Position numbers and translations under genes: made by a program
The notes under the pieces: model-generated
Seen by the model: only the letters and a program-made list of their open reading frames with translations
What the model was told of the DNA's origin: nothing
Database searches by the model: none
Shown: one piece after another, positions 1-7,738 of the stretch
Layout: each line of letters opens with the position of its first letter
How positions within the stretch are numbered: position 1 is the stretch's first letter
Source: Desulfamplus sp.
Lineage (GTDB): Bacteria > Desulfobacterota > Desulfobacteria > Desulfobacterales > Desulfobacteraceae
Direction: 5' to 3'
Assembly: GCA_015232465.1 (NCBI GenBank)
Contig: JADFZO010000031.1
Span: 1 to 34,050 of the forward strand
Length of the DNA stretch: 34,050 nt

Positions 1-204
1 GTATGCCTTAACCGCTGGGTGATGGTGCTTCAAGTTATGGCAGTACCTGTAATGAGTTTTGATACATGGGCATTATATATTCCAAGCTGGCAGGAGGTTG
101 CAACTACTATTCTTCCAGTTGCTTATGGTATTATTCTTATCTCATTGGCTTATCGTTATCTGCCTGTATTTCCACAGGAGCAGGAGCTTTACGATACCAA
201 ATAA
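1..204 (+). CDS. C-terminal end of NrfD/DsrP-like integral membrane subunit (partial)
   Basis: The reading frame is open from the first base of the window and ends with TAA at 202-204, so the start lies outside. The 67 visible residues read VCLNRWVMVLQVM at the left, contain hydrophobic helix segments, and end in RYLPVFPQEQELYDTK. The 'YLPVFPQE' ending after a last transmembrane helix is typical of NrfD/PsrC-family quinone-interacting subunits, and resembles the DsrP subunit of the DsrMKJOP complex that passes menaquinone-pool electrons to sulfite reduction in the cytoplasm. The family call (NrfD/PsrC/DsrP) is fairly safe. DsrP specifically is inference, because the other dsr genes would lie to the left; QrcD- or HmeB-like paralogues are alternatives. 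Confidence 0.6.
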   Translation, partial: VCLNRWVMVLQVMAVPVMSFDTWALYIPSWQEVATTILPVAYGIILISLAYRYLPVFPQEQELYDTK

Positions 205-224
205 AAAATTAAGGGAGAATATTT

Positions 225-428
225 ATGTTTCCATTTTGTTTTGAATGGGTATGGGACGCTGGACACTACCTCTTTTTTGGGGGAATGTGGTACACAATAA
301 TTATCCTAAGTCTTGGTATGACCTTCTGTATCGTAAAAACTATTATTGACACAGCAAAAGGTGGCGGTCATGGTCATCATGGCGGACATGGAGAAGCCCA
401 CAAGCCAAAGACTACGACTCATCATTAA
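225..428 (+). CDS. Small single-pass membrane protein with His/Gly-rich tail
   Basis: A 67-residue protein with an AAGGGAG ribosome binding site just upstream, starting 21 bases after the DsrP-like stop, so it is probably the last gene of that operon. Residues 1-20 are aromatic (FEWVWDAGHYLFFGG). About residues 21-44 form one hydrophobic segment. The C-terminus is a His/Gly-rich tail (GGGHGHHGGHG...) ending TTTHH. The tail could bind a metal ion or sit at the membrane surface. No named family is recognised; its position suggests a small accessory subunit of the NrfD-type redox complex. A strong terminator follows, which supports it as the operon's last gene. Confidence 0.6.
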   Translation: MFPFCFEWVWDAGHYLFFGGMWYTIIILSLGMTFCIVKTIIDTAKGGGHGHHGGHGEAHKPKTTTHH

Positions 429-481
429 ATTGGGTAATTAGTATATTTTATTTGCAAAAACTTATAGTCTAACAATGCACT

Positions 482-529
482 AAAAAGCACATATATCCTA
501 TTTATAAATAGAATATATGTGCTTTTTTT
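482..529 (+). terminator. Strong intrinsic terminator after the DsrP-like operon
   Basis: AAAAAGCACATATAT (482-496) pairs perfectly with ATATATGTGCTTTTT (513-527), and the T-run continues to 529. The apparent loop is itself the palindrome CTATTTATAAATAG (498-511), so the hairpin can extend almost to its centre. It ends transcription of the redox operon and, being symmetric with A-runs on the left, could work in both directions. The 165-base gap (429-593) holds this hairpin and the ribosome binding site of the next gene; nothing else was seen. Confidence 0.85.
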
Positions 530-593
530 GTGATATAGGCTAAAAAATATAGTATCAATAAAATATAAAAAAAAGAGTTTAAGGATAGAGATT

Positions 594-1877
594 ATGAAAA
601 ATAAGATAAAAATCGCTATATTAATAGTTACACTATTTTTTAGCTTAATTAACTATGTATATGCAATAACTCTTAAAGAGGCTATTGATAAAGCCTTATC
701 AACATCTGATCAGGCAAGGTTAATTCAAGAGAGGAAAAGCTACTCTTATGCTGAAGCCAACAAGGTTGATGCCTTTACAAAGCCAAGAGTAGATACATCA
801 ATAAAATATTATGAACTCGGGACAACTGCTGATGATAGCCCATTTATGCCAACTCCAGATCGTCAGATGGTAACAGGACTAACTGCAAGCAAACTTTTAT
901 GGTCAGGCGATAAGATAAATCAGAGCAGAGCACTAAAAGAGAGCTTAATGGGGCTTGCACAGATTGAAGAGGTATCAATGAGACGTGAGCTATCAAAAGA
1001 GGTATCTAATGATTTTCTTGCGTTTCTTTACCATCAGGCAAGGATAGGTGTGCTAAAAGATCGGTTAAAGCAAAGAGAAGACGAACTTAGCGATGCTACG
1101 GATCTATTTGAGGCTGGAATGGTTACAAATCTTGATGTTAGGGAGGCAAAACTTCAACTTCATGTTGCAGAGGACTCGCTTCGCTCTGGCGAGAGTGATC
1201 TTCACACCGCACTTGTTGATTTTAATTTGGCAATTGGAGAGAGTGCACAAGAGCCTCAAACACTTCTGATGCCTGATGGTGCTCTTACACGTCCTCAAAA
1301 TTTAAATGAACAATTGCTAACTCTTGAAAATCTCTATAAAGATAAAAAGCAGCTTGACATAAAAAAGGCTAATCAGGCTCTAAATATTTCAACAAAGAGC
1401 CTAAATCTTGCAAAAGATGAGTCAAAACCTGCAATATCTTTGGTTGCTGGAACAGAGTATGGCGGAGAAAAAGCTGATGATTTCGAGGCTTCATGGAGTC
1501 TTGGGGCGCAGCTAAATTGGAACTTTTATGATGGCGGAACTATTGATGCTGGTGTTGCATCTGCACTGGCACAAAAAAAGATCAGTAAAGCCTCATTAAA
1601 TAAGACTGAAAAGGCAATCTCAGGAGCTTTAAATAAGCTAAAAAGAGAGGTTGAAAGCCTAAATAAAAGGATTACACTCCAGGAAGATACAGTATCTCTT
1701 TCACATGGCAATTATGAAGATGCAAGAGGCTTATATCTCACTGGAACAATGACCTTAACACGACTTGGCGATTTTAATCTTCTCTATGCTGAAGCAAGAT
1801 TTAATCTTTTACAGCTCTACTATTTAGAGAACATTATCTCAATTGAGATTGCATCTTTGATTGGAGATGTTATTTAA
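594..1877 (+). CDS. TolC-family outer-membrane efflux/secretion protein
   Basis: 427 residues, preceded by AAGGA 8 bases before the ATG. A signal peptide is visible (MKNKIKIAILIVTLFFSL..., cleavage around residues 24-25), followed by the typical outer-membrane efflux pattern: two similar halves with long alpha-helical stretches rich in A, L, E, K and Q, and N-terminal 'TLKEAIDKALSTSDQARL'. The 'WSLGAQLNWNFYDGG' strand and the following 'A-rich LAQKKISKA' helix mark the second repeat. The family forms the trimeric barrel/tunnel of type I secretion systems or RND efflux pumps. No membrane-fusion or inner-membrane partner gene is adjacent, so the substrate is unknown. Length fits the family (about 420-490). 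Confidence 0.85.
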   Translation: MKNKIKIAILIVTLFFSLINYVYAITLKEAIDKALSTSDQARLIQERKSYSYAEANKVDAFTKPRVDTSIKYYELGTTADDSPFMPTPDRQMVTGLTASKLLWSGDKINQSRALKESLMGLAQIEEVSMRRELSKEVSNDFLAFLYHQARIGVLKDRLKQREDELSDATDLFEAGMVTNLDVREAKLQLHVAEDSLRSGESDLHTALVDFNLAIGESAQEPQTLLMPDGALTRPQNLNEQLLTLENLYKDKKQLDIKKANQALNISTKSLNLAKDESKPAISLVAGTEYGGEKADDFEASWSLGAQLNWNFYDGGTIDAGVASALAQKKISKASLNKTEKAISGALNKLKREVESLNKRITLQEDTVSLSHGNYEDARGLYLTGTMTLTRLGDFNLLYAEARFNLLQLYYLENIISIEIASLIGDVI

Positions 1878-1886
1878 TTTAAAAAC

Positions 1887-1924
1887 AATGTTACTGGTAA
1901 AAATTTTTACCTAACTTTAACATT
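1887..1924. repeat. Nested inverted repeat between tolC-like gene and lgt
   Basis: A perfect 16-base palindrome, GGTAAAAATTTTTACC (1896-1911), is flanked by a second inverted pair, AATGTTA (1887-1893) and TAACATT (1918-1924). No T-run follows, so it is not a classical terminator. It could be a repressor operator, a weak two-way terminator, or part of the lgt promoter. It overlaps the only space available for lgt promoter elements. Confidence 0.5.
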
Positions 1925-1939
1925 AAGGATAAAGATAAC

Positions 1940-2734
1940 TTGCATCCTGTTCTATTTAAATTTGGTAGCCTAACCCTTTACACCTACGGACTTTTTGTTG
2001 CTCTTGGATTTCTTGGTGCAGTAGCTTTTGCAAATCATAGGGCAAAAAAAAATGGAATTGGCAAAGATGAGATGAGCGATCTATTTTTTTTGATTTTAAT
2101 ATCATCAATTATTGGTGCTCGTATTTTGTATGTTATTGTCAATTTTAATGAGTTTGAATCTGATCCTATCTCTGTTTTTAAAATATGGAATGGCGGGCTT
2201 GTCTTTTATGGCGGATTTATAGCTGCTCTTTTAGCTGCTTTTTTGTTTGTTAAAAAAAAAGGGCTTTTGCTTGGCAAAACTGCTGACATAGTTGCCCCTG
2301 CAATTGCACTTGGACACGCAATTGGTCGTATTGGCTGCTTTTTTGCTGGGTGCTGTTATGGTGAGATGTGCGATCTTCCTTGGGCTGTAACATTTAGCGA
2401 TCCTAACTCTTTAGCCCCTTTACATGTTAGCCTTCACCCTACACAAATTTATGAGGCTATCTCAAATTTTATCCTTGTTTTTATTCTTATTTTTGTTGAT
2501 AGAAACAAACAGACTGATGGTGTAACTTTCTGGTTTTACATCTTTTTTTATGGAGCTATGCGGGCATTTATCGAGACTTTCAGAGGTGATCCAAGAGGAG
2601 ATTTTATTACAACATCGCTATCTGTCTCTCAAGGGATCGGAATAGTTCTGTCAATTGTTGGACTTTTTATGGTTATCTATCTTGTGAAATTTAAAAACAA
2701 AGCCCAATCAAGTCAAAAAAAGATAAAAAGATAA
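1940..2734 (+). CDS. lgt: Prolipoprotein diacylglyceryl transferase
   Basis: 264 residues; transfers diacylglycerol from phosphatidylglycerol to the lipobox cysteine of prolipoproteins in the inner membrane, the first step of lipoprotein maturation. The start is TTG at 1940, with AAGGAT 9 bases upstream; it gives the classic Lgt N-terminus MHPVLFKFGSLTLYTYG. Family signatures visible: 'GHAIGRIGCFFAGCCYG' (the Lgt signature region with the essential Arg), 'HPTQIYEA' and 'RAFIETFRGDPRG'. Seven or so hydrophobic segments are visible, and the C-terminus is Lys-rich (KNKAQSSQKKIKR). Length matches the family. Confidence 0.95.
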   Translation: MHPVLFKFGSLTLYTYGLFVALGFLGAVAFANHRAKKNGIGKDEMSDLFFLILISSIIGARILYVIVNFNEFESDPISVFKIWNGGLVFYGGFIAALLAAFLFVKKKGLLLGKTADIVAPAIALGHAIGRIGCFFAGCCYGEMCDLPWAVTFSDPNSLAPLHVSLHPTQIYEAISNFILVFILIFVDRNKQTDGVTFWFYIFFYGAMRAFIETFRGDPRGDFITTSLSVSQGIGIVLSIVGLFMVIYLVKFKNKAQSSQKKIKR

Positions 2735-2767
2735 AAAACACAAAAAAATAACGGAAAATTAGATAAA

Positions 2768-4156
2768 ATGGGAGAAATTAAGCACAATCTTTTAAAAGGT
2801 TATTTAGATTCACTATCAGAGCCTAATGCAGCTATTCCGCCCATATTTTTTATATGGGGAGATGAGTTTCTTTGCAGAAAAGCCTTTGATGCTGTGATCT
2901 CCTTTTTGCTTTCTAATGATCCTAAATCTCTTGGCTATGAGCTTATTGAGGGGGAGGAGGCTCTTATGCCGTCAATAATTGAGCGAATATCTACCTACTC
3001 TTTTTTTGAAGCAAGAAAAGTTGTTGCCATAAAAGATGTCCCGCTCTTTGGTCCATCTGGAGCTTCTTCTGCAACTGCTTTTTTTAGCCACGATCTTGAT
3101 AATCTTAAAAATTTGCTTGAAAAAGGTTTTCCTCAAAATCACTACCTTGTAATAACAGCCTCAAGTGCTGATAAACGCAGAAATCTTTTTAACACTATCA
3201 AAACTTTAGGGTTGGCTATTGACTGCACAGTAGCACAAGGATCAGGCAAGGCAGATAAAGATGAGCAAAAAGAGCTTTTAAGGCTCACCATGATAGATGT
3301 TATGGATAGAACAGGAAAGGGTATAGATGGAGATGCGTTTCAAGCTCTTATAGATATGACAGGATTTGATCCAGCAACCCTAAAAGATAACCTTGAGAGG
3401 CTTTCGGCATTTATTGGCTCAAGGGATAAAATAACCATAAAAGATGTCCAATCAGTTGTTAGGCGAAGCAAAAAAGACCCAATTTTCGAGCTTACAAATG
3501 CAGTTGCACAGAAAAATTTAGAGCAATCGCTATTTTATTACAAATCTCTTTGTGACAATGGATTTCACCCGTTACAGCTACTCTCCTCAATCGTCAATCA
3601 GATGCGTAAAATCTTTGTTGTAAAAACTTTTATTGATGGTCAATTAAATAGAGAGAATAGTTGCTGGAGATCTGGCAATCAAAATTATCAGCAATTTACA
3701 GCAAACACAATTCCCTTTGTAACTAAAGTGGACAAAGAGCTTGAAGAGACTCTTACTAAATGGAGCGAAGATTTAAGATACATACTAAATAAAGAGCAAC
3801 CAGAAATTGATCAAGATGAAGATACTCAATCAGAAGATAACTTTGAGCCAGAGCCAATTAAATCAAGCAAGGGCAAAAAAAAGGGTAAAAGCTCTTTAAA
3901 TAAAAATAGTCAAAAAGGTACTTTAGTAGCTAAAACTGCAACTGATCTGATAATTGCCTCTAACCCTAAGAGCAGCTATCCTGTTTTTCAGACATTTTTA
4001 CGGGCAGATAAGTTTAGTTTAGATGAGCTTTCAAAAATCATGGTTGAGCTAAGTGAGATGGATTATAAATTTAAATCATCGTCAGATGGAGACCCTTTTA
4101 TTATACTTGAAGAGATGATAATCAGAATATGCATAAATCTAAAAATGGAGAGATAA
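2768..4156 (+). CDS. holA: DNA polymerase III delta subunit (clamp-loader wrench)
   Basis: 462 residues. The delta subunit opens the beta sliding clamp in the clamp-loader complex. Evidence: N-terminal 'PPIFFIWGDEFLCRKAFDAV', equivalent to the FLYGDE motif of HolA; 'ARKVVAIKDVPLFG'; a middle part with 'FQALIDMTGFDPATLKDNLERLSAFI' and 'DPIFELTNAVAQKN'; and 'GFHPLQLLSSIVNQMRKI'. HolA is usually about 340 residues. The extra length here comes from an inserted acidic then basic low-complexity stretch (about residues 345-390, rich in E/D then K/S/G) in the C-terminal domain. It starts 33 bases after lgt and ends 3 bases before pyk, so the three are likely co-transcribed. Confidence 0.82.
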   Translation: MGEIKHNLLKGYLDSLSEPNAAIPPIFFIWGDEFLCRKAFDAVISFLLSNDPKSLGYELIEGEEALMPSIIERISTYSFFEARKVVAIKDVPLFGPSGASSATAFFSHDLDNLKNLLEKGFPQNHYLVITASSADKRRNLFNTIKTLGLAIDCTVAQGSGKADKDEQKELLRLTMIDVMDRTGKGIDGDAFQALIDMTGFDPATLKDNLERLSAFIGSRDKITIKDVQSVVRRSKKDPIFELTNAVAQKNLEQSLFYYKSLCDNGFHPLQLLSSIVNQMRKIFVVKTFIDGQLNRENSCWRSGNQNYQQFTANTIPFVTKVDKELEETLTKWSEDLRYILNKEQPEIDQDEDTQSEDNFEPEPIKSSKGKKKGKSSLNKNSQKGTLVAKTATDLIIASNPKSSYPVFQTFLRADKFSLDELSKIMVELSEMDYKFKSSSDGDPFIILEEMIIRICINLKMER

Positions 4157-4159
4157 GAG

Positions 4160-5626
4160 ATGATAAAAAAGACAAAGATAGTTGCCACAATATCTGATAA
4201 AAATTGTGAGCCAGAGTTTTTAAAAGAGCTTTACGAAGCTGGAATGGATGTTGTCAGACTCAATACAGCTCACCAGACTCACCAAGAGGCTCTTAAAGTT
4301 ATTGAAAATGTCAGAAAAGTCTCTGAAAAGATTGCGATTCTTGTTGACACAAAGGGTCCTGAAATTAGAACCTGCCCAATGGATACGCCAATTAATGTTA
4401 AGTATGGCGATTACATTCATATCAAAGGGTTAGAGCAACAAGAGTCAGGGGATAAGAGTTCACAAAAAGATATTAAAAATATTGATAATGCTCCTATTGA
4501 TCTTGTTGTCTCATACTCTAAATTTGTAGAAGATGTGCCTGTTGGTAGCTCTATTTTGATTGATGATGGCTCAGTTGCATTGAGTGTTGTCTCAAAGAAA
4601 CTTGAAAATAGTCGGTATTTGGTCTGCAAGGTTGAAAATGATGGTTTAATTTATGGGAAAAAGAGCGTAAATATTCCATCTGTCCATGTAACTTTGCCAG
4701 CTTTAAGCCAAAAAGATAAGGGATTTATTGAGTTTGCAGCAGATAATGATATTGATTTTATTGCCCACTCATTTGTGCGAAATAGAGATGATGTTATTGC
4801 AGTCCAAGAGATACTTGATGGCAAAAAGAGCAGAGCAAAAATTATTGCCAAAATTGAGAATAGTGAAGGTGTTGAACACCTTGATGAAATCTTAGATCAT
4901 GTCTATGGGATAATGATAGCAAGAGGCGATTTAGCGGTTGAGATTCCAGCAGAAAAAATTCCATTAGTCCAAAAAAAGATAATCAGAAACTGTATTGAGA
5001 GGCGAAAACCTGTAATAGTTGCAACGCAGATGCTCCACTCAATGATCAAATCTCCAAGACCCACAAGAGCAGAGGTCTCTGATGTTGCTAATGCCTGCTT
5101 TGATTTTGCTGATGCCTTAATGCTATCTGGTGAAACTGCAAACGGAGCTTACCCTTTAGAGGCTGTAAAGATGATGGCAAAGATTGCTGCTGAAGCTGAA
5201 TCTGGAAGAGAGACCTTTCTTGATGTTCCATACATGCACCAAAACAAGATTGTTGCCTATCTTGCCAAAGCTGCTGTAAAGGCCTCTATGAGGCTTAACA
5301 CAAGGGCAATCATTGCTGATTCTATGTCTGGGGATACAATTCGGGCAATTGCTGCATACAGAGGTGAAAGTCCGATCTATGCCCAAATTTACGACAAACG
5401 AGTTATGCGAGAGCTTGCCCTATCTTATGGAGTTCAGGCTGACTACGTTAATGTTGAAAATAACTCATTTGAGCTTTTACGAAAATCAATTGCTGGTCTT
5501 GTAAAGAGCAAACAGTTCTCTCCAGATGCCTTAGTTACTGTTCTTGCTGGACACTTTGGGATAAAACATGGTGCATCTTACATTGAGATAAGCACTGCTG
5601 GCAGCATAATGGAGGGTAGATGTTAA
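4160..5626 (+). CDS. pyk: Pyruvate kinase
   Basis: 488 residues; converts phosphoenolpyruvate and ADP to pyruvate and ATP in glycolysis. The start ATG is 3 bases after the holA stop, with a GGAGA site inside the end of holA. Family motifs in order: 'KTKIVATISDKN' (usual KTKIVCTIGP), 'GMDVVRLNTAH' (usual RxNFSHG; here Thr-Ala replaces the Ser), 'DTKGPEIRT', 'IAKIENSEGVEHLDEIL' with the catalytic Lys, the 'IMIARGDLAVEIP' magnesium/PEP loop, 'PVIVATQMLHSMI' (usual ATQMLESM) and 'ADALMLSGETANGAYP'. The C-terminal allosteric-type domain is present. The NTAH and MLHSM variants are small departures from consensus near the active site. Confidence 0.93.
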   Translation: MIKKTKIVATISDKNCEPEFLKELYEAGMDVVRLNTAHQTHQEALKVIENVRKVSEKIAILVDTKGPEIRTCPMDTPINVKYGDYIHIKGLEQQESGDKSSQKDIKNIDNAPIDLVVSYSKFVEDVPVGSSILIDDGSVALSVVSKKLENSRYLVCKVENDGLIYGKKSVNIPSVHVTLPALSQKDKGFIEFAADNDIDFIAHSFVRNRDDVIAVQEILDGKKSRAKIIAKIENSEGVEHLDEILDHVYGIMIARGDLAVEIPAEKIPLVQKKIIRNCIERRKPVIVATQMLHSMIKSPRPTRAEVSDVANACFDFADALMLSGETANGAYPLEAVKMMAKIAAEAESGRETFLDVPYMHQNKIVAYLAKAAVKASMRLNTRAIIADSMSGDTIRAIAAYRGESPIYAQIYDKRVMRELALSYGVQADYVNVENNSFELLRKSIAGLVKSKQFSPDALVTVLAGHFGIKHGASYIEISTAGSIMEGRC

Positions 5627-5682
5627 ATAGTTGCAAGGCTTGGGCGATTTGAAAAATTTAAAAACGTAAGATGGAGTGATAT

Positions 5683-7704
5683 ATGACAAGAGTTATCACA
5701 GTAACAAGCGGCAAGGGCGGAGTTGGTAAAACAAATGTGAGTGCAAATCTTGCTCTGCATTTAGCTGAACTTGGATACACTACATGCCTTTTTGATGCTG
5801 ATTTAGGTCTTGCAAACATCAATATTCTGCTCAAAATCTACCCTGAATACAACCTTAAAGATGTTATTCTTCACCAAAAGAGCATCAAAGATATTATTAT
5901 AGAGGATTATGAGGGGATAGATATAATACCCGGAAGTTCAGGGGTTGAGGAGATGGCAAACCTTACTCCCGAACAGATTGTTAAATTAATCAAGCAGTTT
6001 TCTCAACTTGATGCCTATGACTACTTTATAATTGACACTGCTGCTGGAATCTCAAAAGATGTTATCTCATTTTGCCTTGCATCATCAGAGCTTATGGTTA
6101 TCATCACCCCTGATCCCACATCTCTTACAGATGCCTACTCACTCCTTAAAATCCTTACACTTAATGGATTTAAAAATTCTGTAATGGTTGTTATCAACCA
6201 ATCGCCCGGCATTCAGAGTGCTAAAAATGCACTTGGTAAATTTGTTGTAACCACAACCAAATATTTAGGTTTAAAGCTGATTCCTGTTGGCGTAATAGGA
6301 AGAGACCCAAACGTGGTCTCTGCTGTCTCAAAGCAAAGACCTTTTTTGATGCTCTATCCCAACACATCAGCATCAAAAAGCATAAAAAATATTGCCCAAA
6401 ACCTCATTAAAAAAGAGAGGGAGGGGGTTGTTACCTTTACTATGGAGACATTTTGGGAAAAATGCTTAAGTTTTTTTACAAAAACTCTTAAAACAGGGGT
6501 GAAAAAGAGAGTTGAAATTATTGAACCTGACCCTTTGATGGCACAGCCTGCTGAATCTTCGACACAGCACAAGAGAGCTGTCGAATTGCCTCCTCCTCCG
6601 CCGCCACCTGAGCTGCCAGCAATTGAGACCTCTGCACTTGATGATAAGGATAAAGATTTAGCTAAAGCTGCTAAAATTGTTAAAGAAGAGTCTGCTAAAA
6701 TTGAGAATATTAAAGCAAATTCAGACTCTTCTGATACCACACAGCTTATGTTTCAGACAAATCAGCTCTTAACTCAAGTTGCCAAAAGCATTGCATCTGT
6801 AGCTAATGAGCTAAAAGAGATGCGAGAGCTTTTTGCAAAGAGCAGAGGCACTTTAAATACAGAGGATTTTAACGGTGAGCTACCCCCCCCTTCTCCTTCT
6901 ACTGCTGACGAAGAGAAGCAAAAGATAATAGAACCAGAAAAAGATATGAACCAGTTGACCAATCTGCTATCTGGTTATGCTATGTTTCAATCTTTAGATG
7001 ATAGTGAGATAAAGAGCATTGTTGAGAGACTCCAATTTAGAGAGTACCAAAGCGGTGAGGTTGTGATTCAAAAGGGGGAGCCTGGAAAAAATCTATTTAT
7101 AATTGTCTCTGGCAAAGTTGAGGTTGTTGATGAGCAAGGGACACTTTTAGATACAATGGGCGGCGAAGATGTGTTTGGGGAGATGAGCCTAATCAGCGGA
7201 GACCCTGTAAATGCAACCATAAAAGTTGTTGAGATCACAAGAGTTTTATACCTTAATGGCAAAGAGTTTATATCTATGCTTCGCACCTACCCTGCCCTTC
7301 AGATGTATTTTGCAAGGCTTCTTAGCAAAAGGCTCTCTAATCGGCTTAAAAAGGCAGATATGGCACAGTCTGAATATCTACAATCTGGTCTTACTGGCTC
7401 TATTTCTGAGACAAACATAACAGAGCTATTACAGATGCTAAATATGGGGCAAAAGACAGGCATGATCTCGTTTAGATTTCCAAATAGCAATGCCACTATA
7501 TCATTTCACAACGGCGAAATAGTTGGAGCACAGTATAAACAAGAGAGCGGAAAAGAGGCGTTTTATAAAATATTAACAGAGAGTGAAGGGCGATTTACAT
7601 ACACCTCAGCCCTTCCCCCAAGAGATAGACACAAAGAGGCTATTGGGCACTTTATGAAACTTCTTATGGAGGGAATGAGTCTTATAGATGAGGAGAAGCA
7701 ATAA
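5683..7704 (+). CDS. MinD/FlhG-type ATPase fused to a cNMP-binding-like and a DUF4388 (PATAN) domain
   Basis: 673 residues with three parts. Residues 1-245 form a MinD/ParA ATPase of the FlhG type: deviant Walker A 'SGKGGVGKT' (9-17), 'DADLGLANINILL', and Walker B-like 'YFIIDTAAGISKDV'. A linker (about 270-425) carries a PPPPPPP run and Lys/Glu/Ala-rich helices. Residues about 427-560 match a cyclic-nucleotide-binding (Crp-like) fold with 'FGEMSLISGDPVNAT' (498-512); the cassette Arg (consensus PRxAT) is absent, so cAMP/cGMP binding is doubtful. Residues about 570-673 resemble DUF4388/PATAN ('LTGSISETNITELLQMLNMGQKTGMI'). It may position or regulate a cellular structure in response to a signal. 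No flagellar genes are adjacent. Confidence 0.8.
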   Translation: MTRVITVTSGKGGVGKTNVSANLALHLAELGYTTCLFDADLGLANINILLKIYPEYNLKDVILHQKSIKDIIIEDYEGIDIIPGSSGVEEMANLTPEQIVKLIKQFSQLDAYDYFIIDTAAGISKDVISFCLASSELMVIITPDPTSLTDAYSLLKILTLNGFKNSVMVVINQSPGIQSAKNALGKFVVTTTKYLGLKLIPVGVIGRDPNVVSAVSKQRPFLMLYPNTSASKSIKNIAQNLIKKEREGVVTFTMETFWEKCLSFFTKTLKTGVKKRVEIIEPDPLMAQPAESSTQHKRAVELPPPPPPPELPAIETSALDDKDKDLAKAAKIVKEESAKIENIKANSDSSDTTQLMFQTNQLLTQVAKSIASVANELKEMRELFAKSRGTLNTEDFNGELPPPSPSTADEEKQKIIEPEKDMNQLTNLLSGYAMFQSLDDSEIKSIVERLQFREYQSGEVVIQKGEPGKNLFIIVSGKVEVVDEQGTLLDTMGGEDVFGEMSLISGDPVNATIKVVEITRVLYLNGKEFISMLRTYPALQMYFARLLSKRLSNRLKKADMAQSEYLQSGLTGSISETNITELLQMLNMGQKTGMISFRFPNSNATISFHNGEIVGAQYKQESGKEAFYKILTESEGRFTYTSALPPRDRHKEAIGHFMKLLMEGMSLIDEEKQ

Positions 7705-7738
7705 AAATTTCATTAAAATTAAAGGAGATAACTTTTAA

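Noticed and set aside
6354..6740. 128-residue open frame on the - strand inside the MinD-fusion gene
   Set aside because: It is antisense to the Pro-rich linker of a well-supported gene, has Ser/Gly-rich low-complexity composition and no recognisable motif; it is a shadow of biased codons.
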